A DNA stretch of 64,000 nt, from assembly GCF_015471405.1 (NCBI RefSeq), contig NZ_BLVZ01000002.1, positions 248,001 through 312,000 on the forward strand, read 5' to 3'. Source of the stretch: Pseudomonas cichorii. GTDB taxonomy: Bacteria > Pseudomonadota > Gammaproteobacteria > Pseudomonadales > Pseudomonadaceae. The position numbers and the translations under genes are program-made. This document shows, one piece after another, positions 25,615 through 33,867 of this stretch. The notes beneath the pieces were generated by a model, which was not told the DNA's origin, did no database searches, and saw only the letters and a program-made list of their open reading frames with translations. How positions within the stretch are numbered: position 1 is the first letter of the stretch; every line of letters starts with the position of its first letter.

Positions 25615-27525
25615 GTGAGTTATCTGAACTCCCTCAGGCTTCACTTTTCCGGGAAATTCCAGGCCAATGTGTCGACGGTCAATAATGACGCCGGCCACTA
25701 TGACAATGATGCGTTCAAATCCAGCTATCAAAAACTGGAAGGCCCGCACATGAAGCCACCTAACGGGTGGTTCAATCCACAAGGTGACGCGGCATTCCGT
25801 TTGCTGGGCTGCACCATCAACTCGGCCTGGACCCCGGCGGGTGCCGTGACTCCGTCAGATCCCGTACTGCGTTACATCATTGCCGATTCCAATGGCCGGG
25901 TGCCGGCCAAGATGGTCGACCTCGACCCCGAACAACAACTGGTATCGGAAATATGGGGCCTGGAGGTGCGGATAGCGGACCTCAATGGCGACACACTTTT
26001 TAGCGGGCAATTCCTGCCTGCTGCCTTCATCGACATATGGGATCGCGCAACCGGTTCGGGTTCAGGAGACATCGGTGCAGGCGCGATGTATCAATCGGTA
26101 TTGCACAACCTGCAATGGGGCGATGTTTCTCACTCTGCATTTCTGAGCCAGTTGAAACAAGCCGCCCAAGCTACAGGACAGTTGTCAATCAAGTTCAATG
26201 TTGACGGCCTGAACATGGACAATACATCGCCGAACTTCATGTGCGGTCGAATCGTAGGCACCATAGGGCCTTACCTGGCAGAGGAGCCTCGACATCTGGT
26301 GCTTGGCCGCCACTTCATGGCAGCGGTTTCACCTCAGGGAAACTTCTTCACTCCCATTGGCGGTATCAACTTCTTTGCAGCAGCCATCGATACAGAAGCA
26401 AGTTGCATTTACCTCGATCTGGGTAATGCCATCTCCACAACGGCTCCGGGCGCAGGCCTGAACGATCTCGGAGATCTGCAGCTCGGAGCTTATGAGCCGA
26501 GCCTTACACCCACAGGTCCGAGGTGCTCTATCATTCCTCTCGGAACCATTGCCTCTCAGGGAGGTGATGGCTACTCCAGCAATCCCGACTGGTATGCAAA
26601 GACGGCAGGCATCGTAGTACTGCCGCTGTCAGCGCAACAGCTTCAGGTTGCCCAGACCAATGTGCTACTCCTGTCGGGCAGCCAAGGCATCATCATCAAT
26701 GAATGGACCAATGCGGCGTTCATACGTGCCGACAAGTTTGTCTATCGCCTGAGCCCGGACGAAAAAGTCGATATTCCTGTCTACGCAACGCAGTATGGAC
26801 AGCCGTTGCCAGGGATTTCGGTGTCATTCATTCTTGACTCCTCGCAGTTGCAACCAACACCCGACTCCCCCCCTTATGTCATGGCTTCCCCGCCGGTGGC
26901 GACGCCAGAAAACGCCCTGAACTTCGCCGCAACAGCAGTAACCGACGCCAGCGGAAAAGCCGTCTTGTCACTCAGCACAAACGATCCGGGAATACCTCGC
27001 AGTTTCAAAAACAGCAGTTCCTCAATCGATGGCCAGGTCTATGGCATCCGCCCGGTATTCACTGAAGTGGGCATGAATGCCGGCCCCGTCAACCAGTGGG
27101 ACTTCATCAGTTTTCTACTCTGGAGCGGTTACAGCATTCCTGCATCACCCACCTGGGATGATATCCAGCCGATCTTCCAGCAATACGCCAATCTCTACCC
27201 GGTAATGCTGCGCTTCCTGAACATGGCGGATTTCGACTCTGTGGTGAAAACCGCAGGATTGCTGACCCTCGCGTTCAGCCTGGATATTCACGACGCCAAC
27301 TCGATGCCGGTGACCCGGGACCTGTCTCCCGCCAAACGCCAGGCCATTCTTGCCTGGCTCAAGAATCCCCTACCAGGCACCAGGACGGCGCCAAAAGCAG
27401 CGCTCCAGACCAGTGAAGCGACTTCTTACACGCCCCAGGAAGAGGCCGCCTTGGCAAACGCCGCCCGAGGTGGCAAAGCGGCAGCGGTTGCTCGCCGTCT
27501 GATCAACCAATCCCAAAGGGGGTAA
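25615..27525 (+). CDS. VioB N-terminal-like protein
   Basis: The 636-residue protein starts with GTG after GGAGG. Its N-terminus SYLNSLRLHFSGKFQANVST, then VNND, has the pattern I remember from VioB of violacein synthesis (LDFPRIHFRGWARVNAPTAN), and the C-terminal part (PTWDDIQPIFQQYANLYPVM..RQAILAWLKN) corresponds to the segment of VioB just before its ferritin-like domain. VioB/StaD/RebD enzymes couple two imine molecules from oxidised tryptophan. Here the ferritin-like part is the next, overlapping gene, so the pair resembles a split VioB. No VioA-like amino acid oxidase is adjacent, so the substrate is open. No signal peptide is seen. Confidence 0.65.
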   Translation: MSYLNSLRLHFSGKFQANVSTVNNDAGHYDNDAFKSSYQKLEGPHMKPPNGWFNPQGDAAFRLLGCTINSAWTPAGAVTPSDPVLRYIIADSNGRVPAKMVDLDPEQQLVSEIWGLEVRIADLNGDTLFSGQFLPAAFIDIWDRATGSGSGDIGAGAMYQSVLHNLQWGDVSHSAFLSQLKQAAQATGQLSIKFNVDGLNMDNTSPNFMCGRIVGTIGPYLAEEPRHLVLGRHFMAAVSPQGNFFTPIGGINFFAAAIDTEASCIYLDLGNAISTTAPGAGLNDLGDLQLGAYEPSLTPTGPRCSIIPLGTIASQGGDGYSSNPDWYAKTAGIVVLPLSAQQLQVAQTNVLLLSGSQGIIINEWTNAAFIRADKFVYRLSPDEKVDIPVYATQYGQPLPGISVSFILDSSQLQPTPDSPPYVMASPPVATPENALNFAATAVTDASGKAVLSLSTNDPGIPRSFKNSSSSIDGQVYGIRPVFTEVGMNAGPVNQWDFISFLLWSGYSIPASPTWDDIQPIFQQYANLYPVMLRFLNMADFDSVVKTAGLLTLAFSLDIHDANSMPVTRDLSPAKRQAILAWLKNPLPGTRTAPKAALQTSEATSYTPQEEAALANAARGGKAAAVARRLINQSQRG

Positions 27526-28571
27526 TGCCCATGATCCGTCTTCAACTTTCGACCATCGCGGGCCTCCAAGGCCCGACCGTAACAGTGCAAGCGGTGCTTG
27601 ACGCGCTTCAACAGGCAGTCGAGCTGGAGCACTCGACGATTCCGCTTTATCTCTATGCGCTCTATTCGATCGATGCCAGCAAGAATCCGGAAATCGCCGC
27701 CATCATTTCCTCGGTGGTCATAGAGGAAATGCTGCACATGACACTGGCGAGCAATGTGATGAACGCCCTCGGCGGCTCACCAGTCATCGACTCACCAGGT
27801 TTTATCCCCAACTACCCGGGCCCACTGCCTGGTGGCGTGCAATCGGACCTGACCGTGCATCTGGCTCCCTTCTCGATGACACAACTGCAGACCTTCCTGC
27901 AGATCGAAGAGCCTGAACATGCCCTCGACTTCAAACTGCTTGCCGCACAAAAAGACCTCACCATCGGGCAGTTCTATACCGCCATCATCGAAGCCATAGA
28001 ACAGCTCGGCGACGGTGTCTTTCTCAATCCGTCACCCAATCAGGTCGGACCTGACCTGATGTGGGAGTCGGTTGTGGTCAGCAATGTCGCCACGGCCAGG
28101 CAAGCCCTCCAGAGCATCATCGATCAGGGCGAAGGCACTTCGCTTTCACCGCTCGAAGTCGTGGGCAAAGGCTATGCGCATTACTATCGCTTCATGCAGA
28201 TCCAGAAAGGGAAGCTACTGATTCCAACCCCCGATGGAGGCCCGACGCCGGAGGACAAGTATGCCTATGCAGGGGCTCCGATAACCCTGGACACCACAGG
28301 TGTCTATCCCGTCGCCACCGATCCAGGCCCTTATACACCGGGCACGGTGCAATCCTTTGCCAACGACAATTTCAACTACACCTACACCAGCCTGCTCCAG
28401 TCGTTGCATGCCTTGTTCAACGGCGATTCGAGCCAGAACCAGATGAATACGGCACTAGGCCTGATGATGTCGCTCAAGGGCCAGGCCAAGGCAATGATGT
28501 CCGGCATACCGGACCCGAAAACCTTCACAGGCCCGACCTTTCAGTACCAGCCGACCAACCCTGCCAACTGA
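27525..28571 (+). CDS. Ferritin-like protein (VioB C-terminal-like)
   Basis: The 348-residue protein has a four-helix ferritin-like domain (PF12902 type): ELEHSTIPLYLYALYSI (Glu33/Glu35, His36), VIEEMLHMTLASNVMNALGG (Glu67/68, His71), IEEPEHAL (Glu128/129, Glu131, His132) and YAHYYRFMQI. These E and ExxH positions can hold a di-iron or other metal centre. The same domain forms the C-terminal third of VioB. The start overlaps the upstream stop (TAATG); ATG at 27531 is possible. The tail after residue 230 is proline- and glycine-rich and of unknown role. A clear terminator follows, closing the three-gene operon. Confidence 0.75.
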   Translation: MPMIRLQLSTIAGLQGPTVTVQAVLDALQQAVELEHSTIPLYLYALYSIDASKNPEIAAIISSVVIEEMLHMTLASNVMNALGGSPVIDSPGFIPNYPGPLPGGVQSDLTVHLAPFSMTQLQTFLQIEEPEHALDFKLLAAQKDLTIGQFYTAIIEAIEQLGDGVFLNPSPNQVGPDLMWESVVVSNVATARQALQSIIDQGEGTSLSPLEVVGKGYAHYYRFMQIQKGKLLIPTPDGGPTPEDKYAYAGAPITLDTTGVYPVATDPGPYTPGTVQSFANDNFNYTYTSLLQSLHALFNGDSSQNQMNTALGLMMSLKGQAKAMMSGIPDPKTFTGPTFQYQPTNPAN

Positions 28572-28585
28572 CAACCTCCTCGATC

Positions 28586-28625
28586 AAGGGCGAAGAACGG
28601 CAACATTGCGGTCTTCGCCCTTATT
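28586..28625 (+). terminator. Rho-independent terminator of the VioB-like operon
   Basis: AAGGGCGAAGA / TCTTCGCCCTT, a perfect 11-bp stem with a 15-nt loop that runs into TTATT. It begins 15 bp after the ferritin-like gene. Confidence 0.75.
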
Positions 28626-28751
28626 CATTTATCACCCGCCTGCTACATTTCTCATGCAACGGCTCGTTAGCCAGCAATCGATGTTTATGCAGCCCTGCGG
28701 CCCGATGCGGCAAAAAGACAGGGCGTGTCGTCATTAGCCCAAGGATTCCCC

Positions 28752-30365
28752 ATGAGCCTATCGCTACTCAGTCGTTATGCAGTCTTCGTTGGTTGCGTGC
28801 TGTTCACCCTGTTCAGCCTGCCGTTCTGGCATCACGAGTGGCTTTGGCCATTTACCCTGCTGACTGCGGTATTGAGCGTGGTCGGTATCATCGATTTGCT
28901 GCAATCTCCGCATTCGGTACGCCGCAACTACCCGATCCTGGGCAATATCCGTTATGCCGTGGAAGCCATCCGCCCGGAGATTCGCCAATACCTGCTGGAA
29001 TCCGACAGCGACGCCCTGCCCTTTTCCCGCGCCCAGCGCTCGCTGGTGTATTCACGGGCCAAGAACGAAACAGCCGACAGGCCGTTCGGCACGCTGATCG
29101 ATGTCTATGAAACCGGCTTCGAGTTCATCGGCCACTCCATGCGCCCGGCGCCATTGAGCGATCCAAACTCGTTTCGCGTGCTGATCGGTGGCCCACAATG
29201 CACCCAGCCGTACTCGGCCTCGATCTTCAATATCTCGGCGATGAGTTTTGGCTCGCTCAGCGCCAATGCCATCCGGGCATTGAATCAGGGGGCCAAGCTG
29301 GGCAATTTCGCCCATGACACCGGCGAAGGCAGCATCAGCCCGTATCACCGGGAACATGGCGGTGACCTGACCTGGGAGCTGGGCAGCGGTTACTTCGGCT
29401 GTCGCGGTGCAGATGGTCGCTTCGATCCAGAGCGCTTCGCCGCACAAGCTCGTGACCCGCAAGTGCGCATGATTGAAATCAAGATGAGCCAGGGCGCCAA
29501 GCCGGGCCATGGCGGAATCCTGCCCAAACACAAGGTCACTCAGGAAATCGCCGATACCCGCGGCATCCCGATGGGCGAGGACTGCATCTCACCCTCTCGG
29601 CACAGTGCTTTCTCGACACCTTATGAATTGATGCAGTTCATCGCTCAACTGCGCGAGCTGTCTGGCGGCAAGCCGGTGGGCTTCAAGTTCTGCCTGGGTC
29701 ATCCGTGGGAGTTCATGGGGATCGCCAAGGCCATGCTTGAAACCGGCATCTACCCCGACTTCATCGTCATCGACGGTGCCGAGGGTGGCACCGGGGCCGC
29801 GCCGGTCGAGTTCACCGACCATATCGGCTCACCGATGCGTGAAGGCCTGCTGTTCGTACACAACACTCTGGTGGGCCTGAACCTGCGGGACAAGATCAAA
29901 CTGGGTGCCAGCGGCAAGATTGTCAGCGCCTTCGACATCGCCAGCGTACTGGCCATCGGCGCCGACTGGGCCAACTCGGCACGCGGCTTCATGTTCGCCA
30001 TCGGTTGTATCCAGTCACAAAGTTGTCACACCAACAAATGCCCGACCGGCGTCGCGACCCAGGACAGCTTGCGACAACGCGCACTGGTGGTGCCGGACAA
30101 GGCTCAACGAGTCTTCAACTTCCACCGCAACACCCTCAAGGCTCTGGCCGAAATGCTTGCGGCGGCCGGGCTTGATCAGCCTTCACAACTGGAAGCCAGG
30201 CATCTGGTGCGCCGTATGTCGGCAACGGAAATCAAACTGTTCTCGCAGACCCATGTGTTCTTGCAACCCGGCCAGTTGCTGAACGGGATACAGGACGACA
30301 GCTTCTATTCACGCATGTGGCAAATGGCACGCTCGGACAGCTTTGAGCCCGCTGAACTCACCTGA
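28752..30365 (+). CDS. Membrane-anchored FMN-binding glutamate synthase family protein
   Basis: The 537-residue protein has two N-terminal transmembrane helices (residues about 6-25 and 29-50), then the FMN-binding (alpha/beta)8 domain of the glutamate synthase large subunit: SIFNISAMSFGSLSANAIRA, GEGSISPYHREHGGDLTWEL, KMSQGAKPGHGGILP and DGAEGGTGAAPVEF. The Fe-S motif C-x5-C-x4-C is intact (CIQSQSCHTNKC). It lacks the glutaminase domain, so it is not a complete GOGAT; the physiological substrate of this family is uncertain. ATG at 28752 is used because AAGGA lies six bases upstream; the upstream in-frame ATG at 28725 lacks a ribosome site. Confidence 0.85.
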   Translation: MSLSLLSRYAVFVGCVLFTLFSLPFWHHEWLWPFTLLTAVLSVVGIIDLLQSPHSVRRNYPILGNIRYAVEAIRPEIRQYLLESDSDALPFSRAQRSLVYSRAKNETADRPFGTLIDVYETGFEFIGHSMRPAPLSDPNSFRVLIGGPQCTQPYSASIFNISAMSFGSLSANAIRALNQGAKLGNFAHDTGEGSISPYHREHGGDLTWELGSGYFGCRGADGRFDPERFAAQARDPQVRMIEIKMSQGAKPGHGGILPKHKVTQEIADTRGIPMGEDCISPSRHSAFSTPYELMQFIAQLRELSGGKPVGFKFCLGHPWEFMGIAKAMLETGIYPDFIVIDGAEGGTGAAPVEFTDHIGSPMREGLLFVHNTLVGLNLRDKIKLGASGKIVSAFDIASVLAIGADWANSARGFMFAIGCIQSQSCHTNKCPTGVATQDSLRQRALVVPDKAQRVFNFHRNTLKALAEMLAAAGLDQPSQLEARHLVRRMSATEIKLFSQTHVFLQPGQLLNGIQDDSFYSRMWQMARSDSFEPAELT

Positions 30366-30527
30366 GCCGACCGTATGGAGACATTCTGTAATAGCCCGGC
30401 TTTTGCATTTCTCGTCGATTAACGCCACCCTGCCGCGCCGCCGACCGACTACTGACTGGCGGTGCGGAACCTCAACCCACTGCGGTTGATCCTTATTCAA
30501 TCGACAAACTTTCAAGAGCCCACCGTT

Positions 30528-31658
30528 ATGACTAACGGACGCGATTATCGAATCGACTTCTTTCGAGGTTTGGCGCTGATCTTCATTTTCTGGGATCACG
30601 TGCCGGACAACCCATTGGCACAACTGACCGTGCGCAATTTCGGCTTCAGCGATGCAGCAGAGATATTTGTCTTTCTGGCTGGCTACGCTGCAATTCTGGC
30701 CTACGGACGCATTGCCCAGCGCGACGGCATGATGGTGGCCTGCGTGCGCATCCTGCGTCGTACCTGGGTCTTGTATGTGGTACACATTTTCCTGCTGACC
30801 CTGTTGATGGGCATTGTCTTCGTGGCCAACAACCACGTTGAAACCCGCGATATGGTCCAGCAGATGGGCCTCGAATACTTTGTCGGCAATCCACAGCAAG
30901 CCCTGGCCGACGAACTGTTGCTGCGCTTCAAGCCCAACCTGACCGACCCGTTACCGCTCTACATCCTGCTGCTACTGGCTCTGCCGCTGATCCTGCCCTT
31001 GATGCTGCGCAAGGTTGAAGTGGCGGTCGGCCTGTCCATCGCGCTGTACATGATGGTGCCGCTGTTTGGCTGGAACCTGCGCGCCTACGAAGGCGGCGGG
31101 CTCTGGTATTTCAACCCGGTGGCCTGGCAACTGCTGTTCGTACTGGGCGGTGCCTGTGCGTTGCGGACGACGCAACCGGTCATCGCGGAGCATCGTCCGT
31201 TGTACCAGCAGCCGTTGTTTCTGCTGGCGACCGTCTATGTCTTGATCGCCGGCGCACTGACCTTCAGCGAAAAGTGGCCCGAACTGCATGGGGCTCTGGT
31301 CTCGACCATGGGCCTGGAAGCCCTGTACCCCATCAGCAAGACCGACCTGGAACCTGCCCGCCTCGTACACTTCCTGGCTCTGGTCTATGTGGTCGCCAAA
31401 TTGCTGCCGACCCGCCACACCTGGCTCGATAACTGGCCCGCGCAACAGACCTGCCGTATGGGGCGCTACTCCCTTGAAGTCTTCTGCCTGGGCGTATTGC
31501 TTGCACCACTGGCGGATATGGCCAACGCCCTGGCAGGCGATACCTGGCCGATGCAAGTCACCACCGCGCTGGTCGGACTGGGTTTGATGGTATTGATGGC
31601 CAACGGGTTGGAACTGAACAAGCGGCTGGGGAGCACGCAGAGGGTAGTCACGGCTTGA
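30528..31658 (+). CDS. OpgC-like integral membrane acyltransferase
   Basis: The 376-residue protein has about ten transmembrane helices and begins RDYRIDFFRGLALIFIFWDH, the start of the OpgC/acyltransferase_3-like family (PF10129). OpgC adds succinyl groups to periplasmic glucans. The RDxRxDFFRG motif and the His in FWDHV are retained, fitting acyl transfer. Substrate is inferred from family only; opgG/opgH are not nearby. The ATG at 30528 gives the family N-terminus; the frame is open up to 30462. Confidence 0.75.
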   Translation: MTNGRDYRIDFFRGLALIFIFWDHVPDNPLAQLTVRNFGFSDAAEIFVFLAGYAAILAYGRIAQRDGMMVACVRILRRTWVLYVVHIFLLTLLMGIVFVANNHVETRDMVQQMGLEYFVGNPQQALADELLLRFKPNLTDPLPLYILLLLALPLILPLMLRKVEVAVGLSIALYMMVPLFGWNLRAYEGGGLWYFNPVAWQLLFVLGGACALRTTQPVIAEHRPLYQQPLFLLATVYVLIAGALTFSEKWPELHGALVSTMGLEALYPISKTDLEPARLVHFLALVYVVAKLLPTRHTWLDNWPAQQTCRMGRYSLEVFCLGVLLAPLADMANALAGDTWPMQVTTALVGLGLMVLMANGLELNKRLGSTQRVVTA

Positions 31659-31859
31659 GGCAGGTTTTAATGTAAACGGGCTGGCAAATATGGACTTTTG
31701 CTAGCTCGTTTATTTGCGAGGTTCCGTGGATCAATGATGCTCTGCTTCATCAACAAAAGCCTCCTGCAAAACGGACTTAACGACTATAAAAAAGAGAAAC
31801 TTCTTACAAGCCGCCTTAATGCACTTGTCTCTGGGACTATTCCTACACACTTATCAGGA

Positions 31860-31885
31860 CAAGTTTCCTCAAACTCCGCCGCTAA
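31860..31885 (+). promoter_or_regulatory. FliA (sigma-28) promoter of unit A
   Basis: CAAGTTT-N11-GCCGCTAA against the consensus TAAAGTTT-N11-GCCGATAA: the spacer is exact and only one of eight -10 bases differs. It lies 32 bp before the ATG at 31918. The preceding bases TTATCAGG are shared with unit B at the same distance from its ATG. Confidence 0.65.
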
Positions 31886-31917
31886 ACAGTCGACTGTATA
31901 AACCATGAGACTGTGCC

Positions 31918-32631
31918 ATGAACATCAATTCGCCTTCCCCTGCCTTGCAAAACTGGCAACCCCCAGCAATTGAGCCTGCCTCAAGAGCTGTTTCTACTGA
32001 CAAAATATCAAGCACACCGCCAGCAGCCATCAAGAGGGGGCATGATGCCAATGAAGCGTTTTATCGATCGAAAGAATCGCCTTGGCTACCCAAGACATCA
32101 AAAGGTGAGATTTTAGAGCCTTATAAAGATTTGTCCGACAAAACCACTGAAGACATGAGAAAAAACTATCTTGATAAAGAGTTAAAGACCTTCAACACGT
32201 CCATACATGCCATGTTCGACAATTTTCACGACTTCAAGCAGCAACTCTCCTTTCTGAATACGGCGCTGTCAAAGAAACACTTCGGCTTCACGCTCGGCCT
32301 GGACCAGCAGATAAAAGTGACCGCCCCCGATGGCGTGCTGACACCGGCCGAACTCAGCTACCTGACGGAAAGTCTCAATGACCGCAATGGGCTCAAAAAG
32401 AATCTGTTCACCCATGCCAAAAGCGTCATGACATTGACGGATCACTACACCGAGAAGTTCGGCAACGAGCACAGGCTCAATCTGGAGGCCTACAGCAAGG
32501 TCATTGATTATGGCCAGATATTCAGCCGCAATACCATCGGCAACTTCATGAACACCATCATCTACCAGATTGAACGCTTTGCACCCAAGCGAGAGGACAA
32601 CGAAAAGCTTCTGGTCGATATCCAGGCCTGA
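31918..32631 (+). CDS. Unknown protein, unit A of a duplicated gene pair
   Basis: The 237-residue protein has no signal peptide or membrane segment. The first 40 residues are rich in Ser, Pro and Ala, start MNINSPSPALQN with no acidic residue in the first 12, then a helical body. It is paralogous to the protein at 33868-34554. Shared features are FYxxxExPW, GFTLGLDQQIKVTAPDG.LT..EL, LTESLND, HAKSVMTLTDHYTEKFG, LNLEAYSKVIDYG and the end VDIQA. A FliA-type promoter is upstream, so it may belong to the flagellar regulon, and the N-terminus is of the kind seen on type III-exported proteins. No enzymatic motif is recognised. A+T content is above its neighbours. The Shine-Dalgarno is weak (GAGAC). 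Confidence 0.65.
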   Translation: MNINSPSPALQNWQPPAIEPASRAVSTDKISSTPPAAIKRGHDANEAFYRSKESPWLPKTSKGEILEPYKDLSDKTTEDMRKNYLDKELKTFNTSIHAMFDNFHDFKQQLSFLNTALSKKHFGFTLGLDQQIKVTAPDGVLTPAELSYLTESLNDRNGLKKNLFTHAKSVMTLTDHYTEKFGNEHRLNLEAYSKVIDYGQIFSRNTIGNFMNTIIYQIERFAPKREDNEKLLVDIQA

Positions 32632-32640
32632 AACAGACTG

Positions 32641-32668
32641 TTCGCTGCCTGAGCCATCAGGCAGCGAA
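32641..32668. terminator. Bidirectional terminator of unit A
   Basis: TTCGCTGCCTGA / TCAGGCAGCGAA, a perfect 12-bp stem with a 4-nt loop, between the convergent unit A genes. A/T bases flank both sides. Confidence 0.75.
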
Positions 32669-32681
32669 ACTTTCCTGTCGT

Positions 32682-33590
32682 TTAACTACCAGACCTGTTA
32701 ACCAGCGAACGCTTGCAGATATGTCCGAAAGCGTACTCCTGCCGTTTATCGTCCAGGCTCCCAAGGAGTACATTATGTGCACTGTATTTCCCGACTTTAT
32801 AACGGGTGCTCCATATATTGTTACCCGTACTCGGGTGAACAAAATCCCCCGCAAGATCCCCGCCCTCACAGCGACCGAACTCGATAAACCTTGAAATTTT
32901 CCCGCGGCTATCAGAGGTAAGCACTTTATTGATCTCTGCATAACCTTCATGAGGCTCCAGCCTGAAATCCATTACCCCTCCCGCCAATGGGTAAGCCTTG
33001 CTATCGGTAAAGGTGGCCTCAAGCAATACCTTGGTATAAGCCTGAGTGGCGAGGAAGGAAGGCCTGGTCAATCCATAAGGAATTTTCAGGAAACCACCCT
33101 CATCATGAAGCTCATACTGCATATGGGGATACGACCCCACAACCATGCGGTAGTCAGCCTTCCCAAAGCTGGCCCCCTCAGCAGCCCTCACTCGAACATT
33201 GACCCGCGAGCCTGGTTTCAGGTCTCGAATGGCTTGCGGCCCCGTAGGCGTCTTGAGTTTCCATTCGCCATTATCGATTTGATACTCGACCTTCCACATA
33301 GCGCTCGATGCATCATAGCCAGGCGTCGCCAACAGTACATCCTGACCGCGCAACGATATAAAACGATAGCGATGCACCGATGTTGCACTTTGCAATGTCT
33401 GATTGACCTGGTTAAGGCGGTCACCCAAAAAGGTTGAGGCCTGTCCTGAAACTTCCTGCACTTGCGGTTCTTGCCCTGCAGGTAAACCGGGAGACTCGGC
33501 GATCTCTTTAGTGTGCGCAAAGGACTGGCGTGTCATCACTAAAGCGCCAGACATCAGGAAACGATAAAAAAACCTTTTATTCTTATGCAT
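32682..33590 (-). CDS. Exported unknown protein, unit A of a duplicated gene pair
   Basis: The 302-residue protein has a signal peptide (MHKNKRFFYRFLMSGALVMT..SFA). The mature part is probably beta-rich: a first domain with RYRFISLRGQDVLLATPG, KVEYQIDNGEWKL and PGSRVNVRVRAAEGASFGKA, a linker GFLKIPYGLTRPSFLATQAY, and a second immunoglobulin-like part, TFTDSKAYPLAGGVMDFRLE, ending with GHICKRSLVN. Cys in FGRCEGGD and GHICKRS could form a disulfide. It is strongly similar over its whole length to the product of 34616-35527. No family is recognised. It is convergent with the unit A plus-strand gene and preceded by the conserved 28-bp element. Confidence 0.7.
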   Translation of the reverse strand: MHKNKRFFYRFLMSGALVMTRQSFAHTKEIAESPGLPAGQEPQVQEVSGQASTFLGDRLNQVNQTLQSATSVHRYRFISLRGQDVLLATPGYDASSAMWKVEYQIDNGEWKLKTPTGPQAIRDLKPGSRVNVRVRAAEGASFGKADYRMVVGSYPHMQYELHDEGGFLKIPYGLTRPSFLATQAYTKVLLEATFTDSKAYPLAGGVMDFRLEPHEGYAEINKVLTSDSRGKISRFIEFGRCEGGDLAGDFVHPSTGNNIWSTRYKVGKYSAHNVLLGSLDDKRQEYAFGHICKRSLVNRSGS

Positions 33591-33629
33591 GATAGCTCTC
33601 TCAATACTCCATTATTCATCCAGGGCTCT

Positions 33630-33657
33630 CTTGCCACTGACAAGCCGGACATAATCA
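33630..33657 (-). promoter_or_regulatory. Conserved 28-bp element, copy A
   Basis: Starts CTTGCCACTGACAAG (plus strand), a 7-1-7 near palindrome with one mismatch, and is identical over 28 bp to 35564-35591. Read on the minus strand it contains TTGTCA as a possible -35 box with a weak -10 (GATGAA) 17 bp on, 40 bp upstream of the minus-strand gene. Probably a promoter with overlapping operator. Confidence 0.55.
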
Positions 33658-33809
33658 TCAGGGATCATGAAGATCAACCCTGGACAACATGAAAAAAGAA
33701 AACTCCTACAAAATATAAAACTCAAAACCAATCACCTCCTCTGCAATAGATTTGAGAACAGCGTCTCACACAAACCTCCTCTCGGATCTTTCCCACAACG
33801 TTATCAGGC

Positions 33810-33835
33810 CAAGTTTTACTTTCAGCGGCCGCTAC
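33810..33835 (+). promoter_or_regulatory. FliA (sigma-28) promoter of unit B
   Basis: CAAGTTT-N11-GCCGCTAC. Spacer and both boxes match unit A, and the distance from the ATG (32 bp) is identical although the bases between have diverged, which supports selection for function. Confidence 0.6.
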
Positions 33836-33867
33836 TGATAGGGAATCAACCCATAAAGGAGCAAAAC

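Noticed and set aside
31659..31917. Possible hrp box upstream of the unit A gene
   Set aside because: GGTTCC occurs at 31720 and CACACTTA near 31846, but no GGAACC-N15/16-CCACNNA in either orientation. The FliA pattern fits far better.
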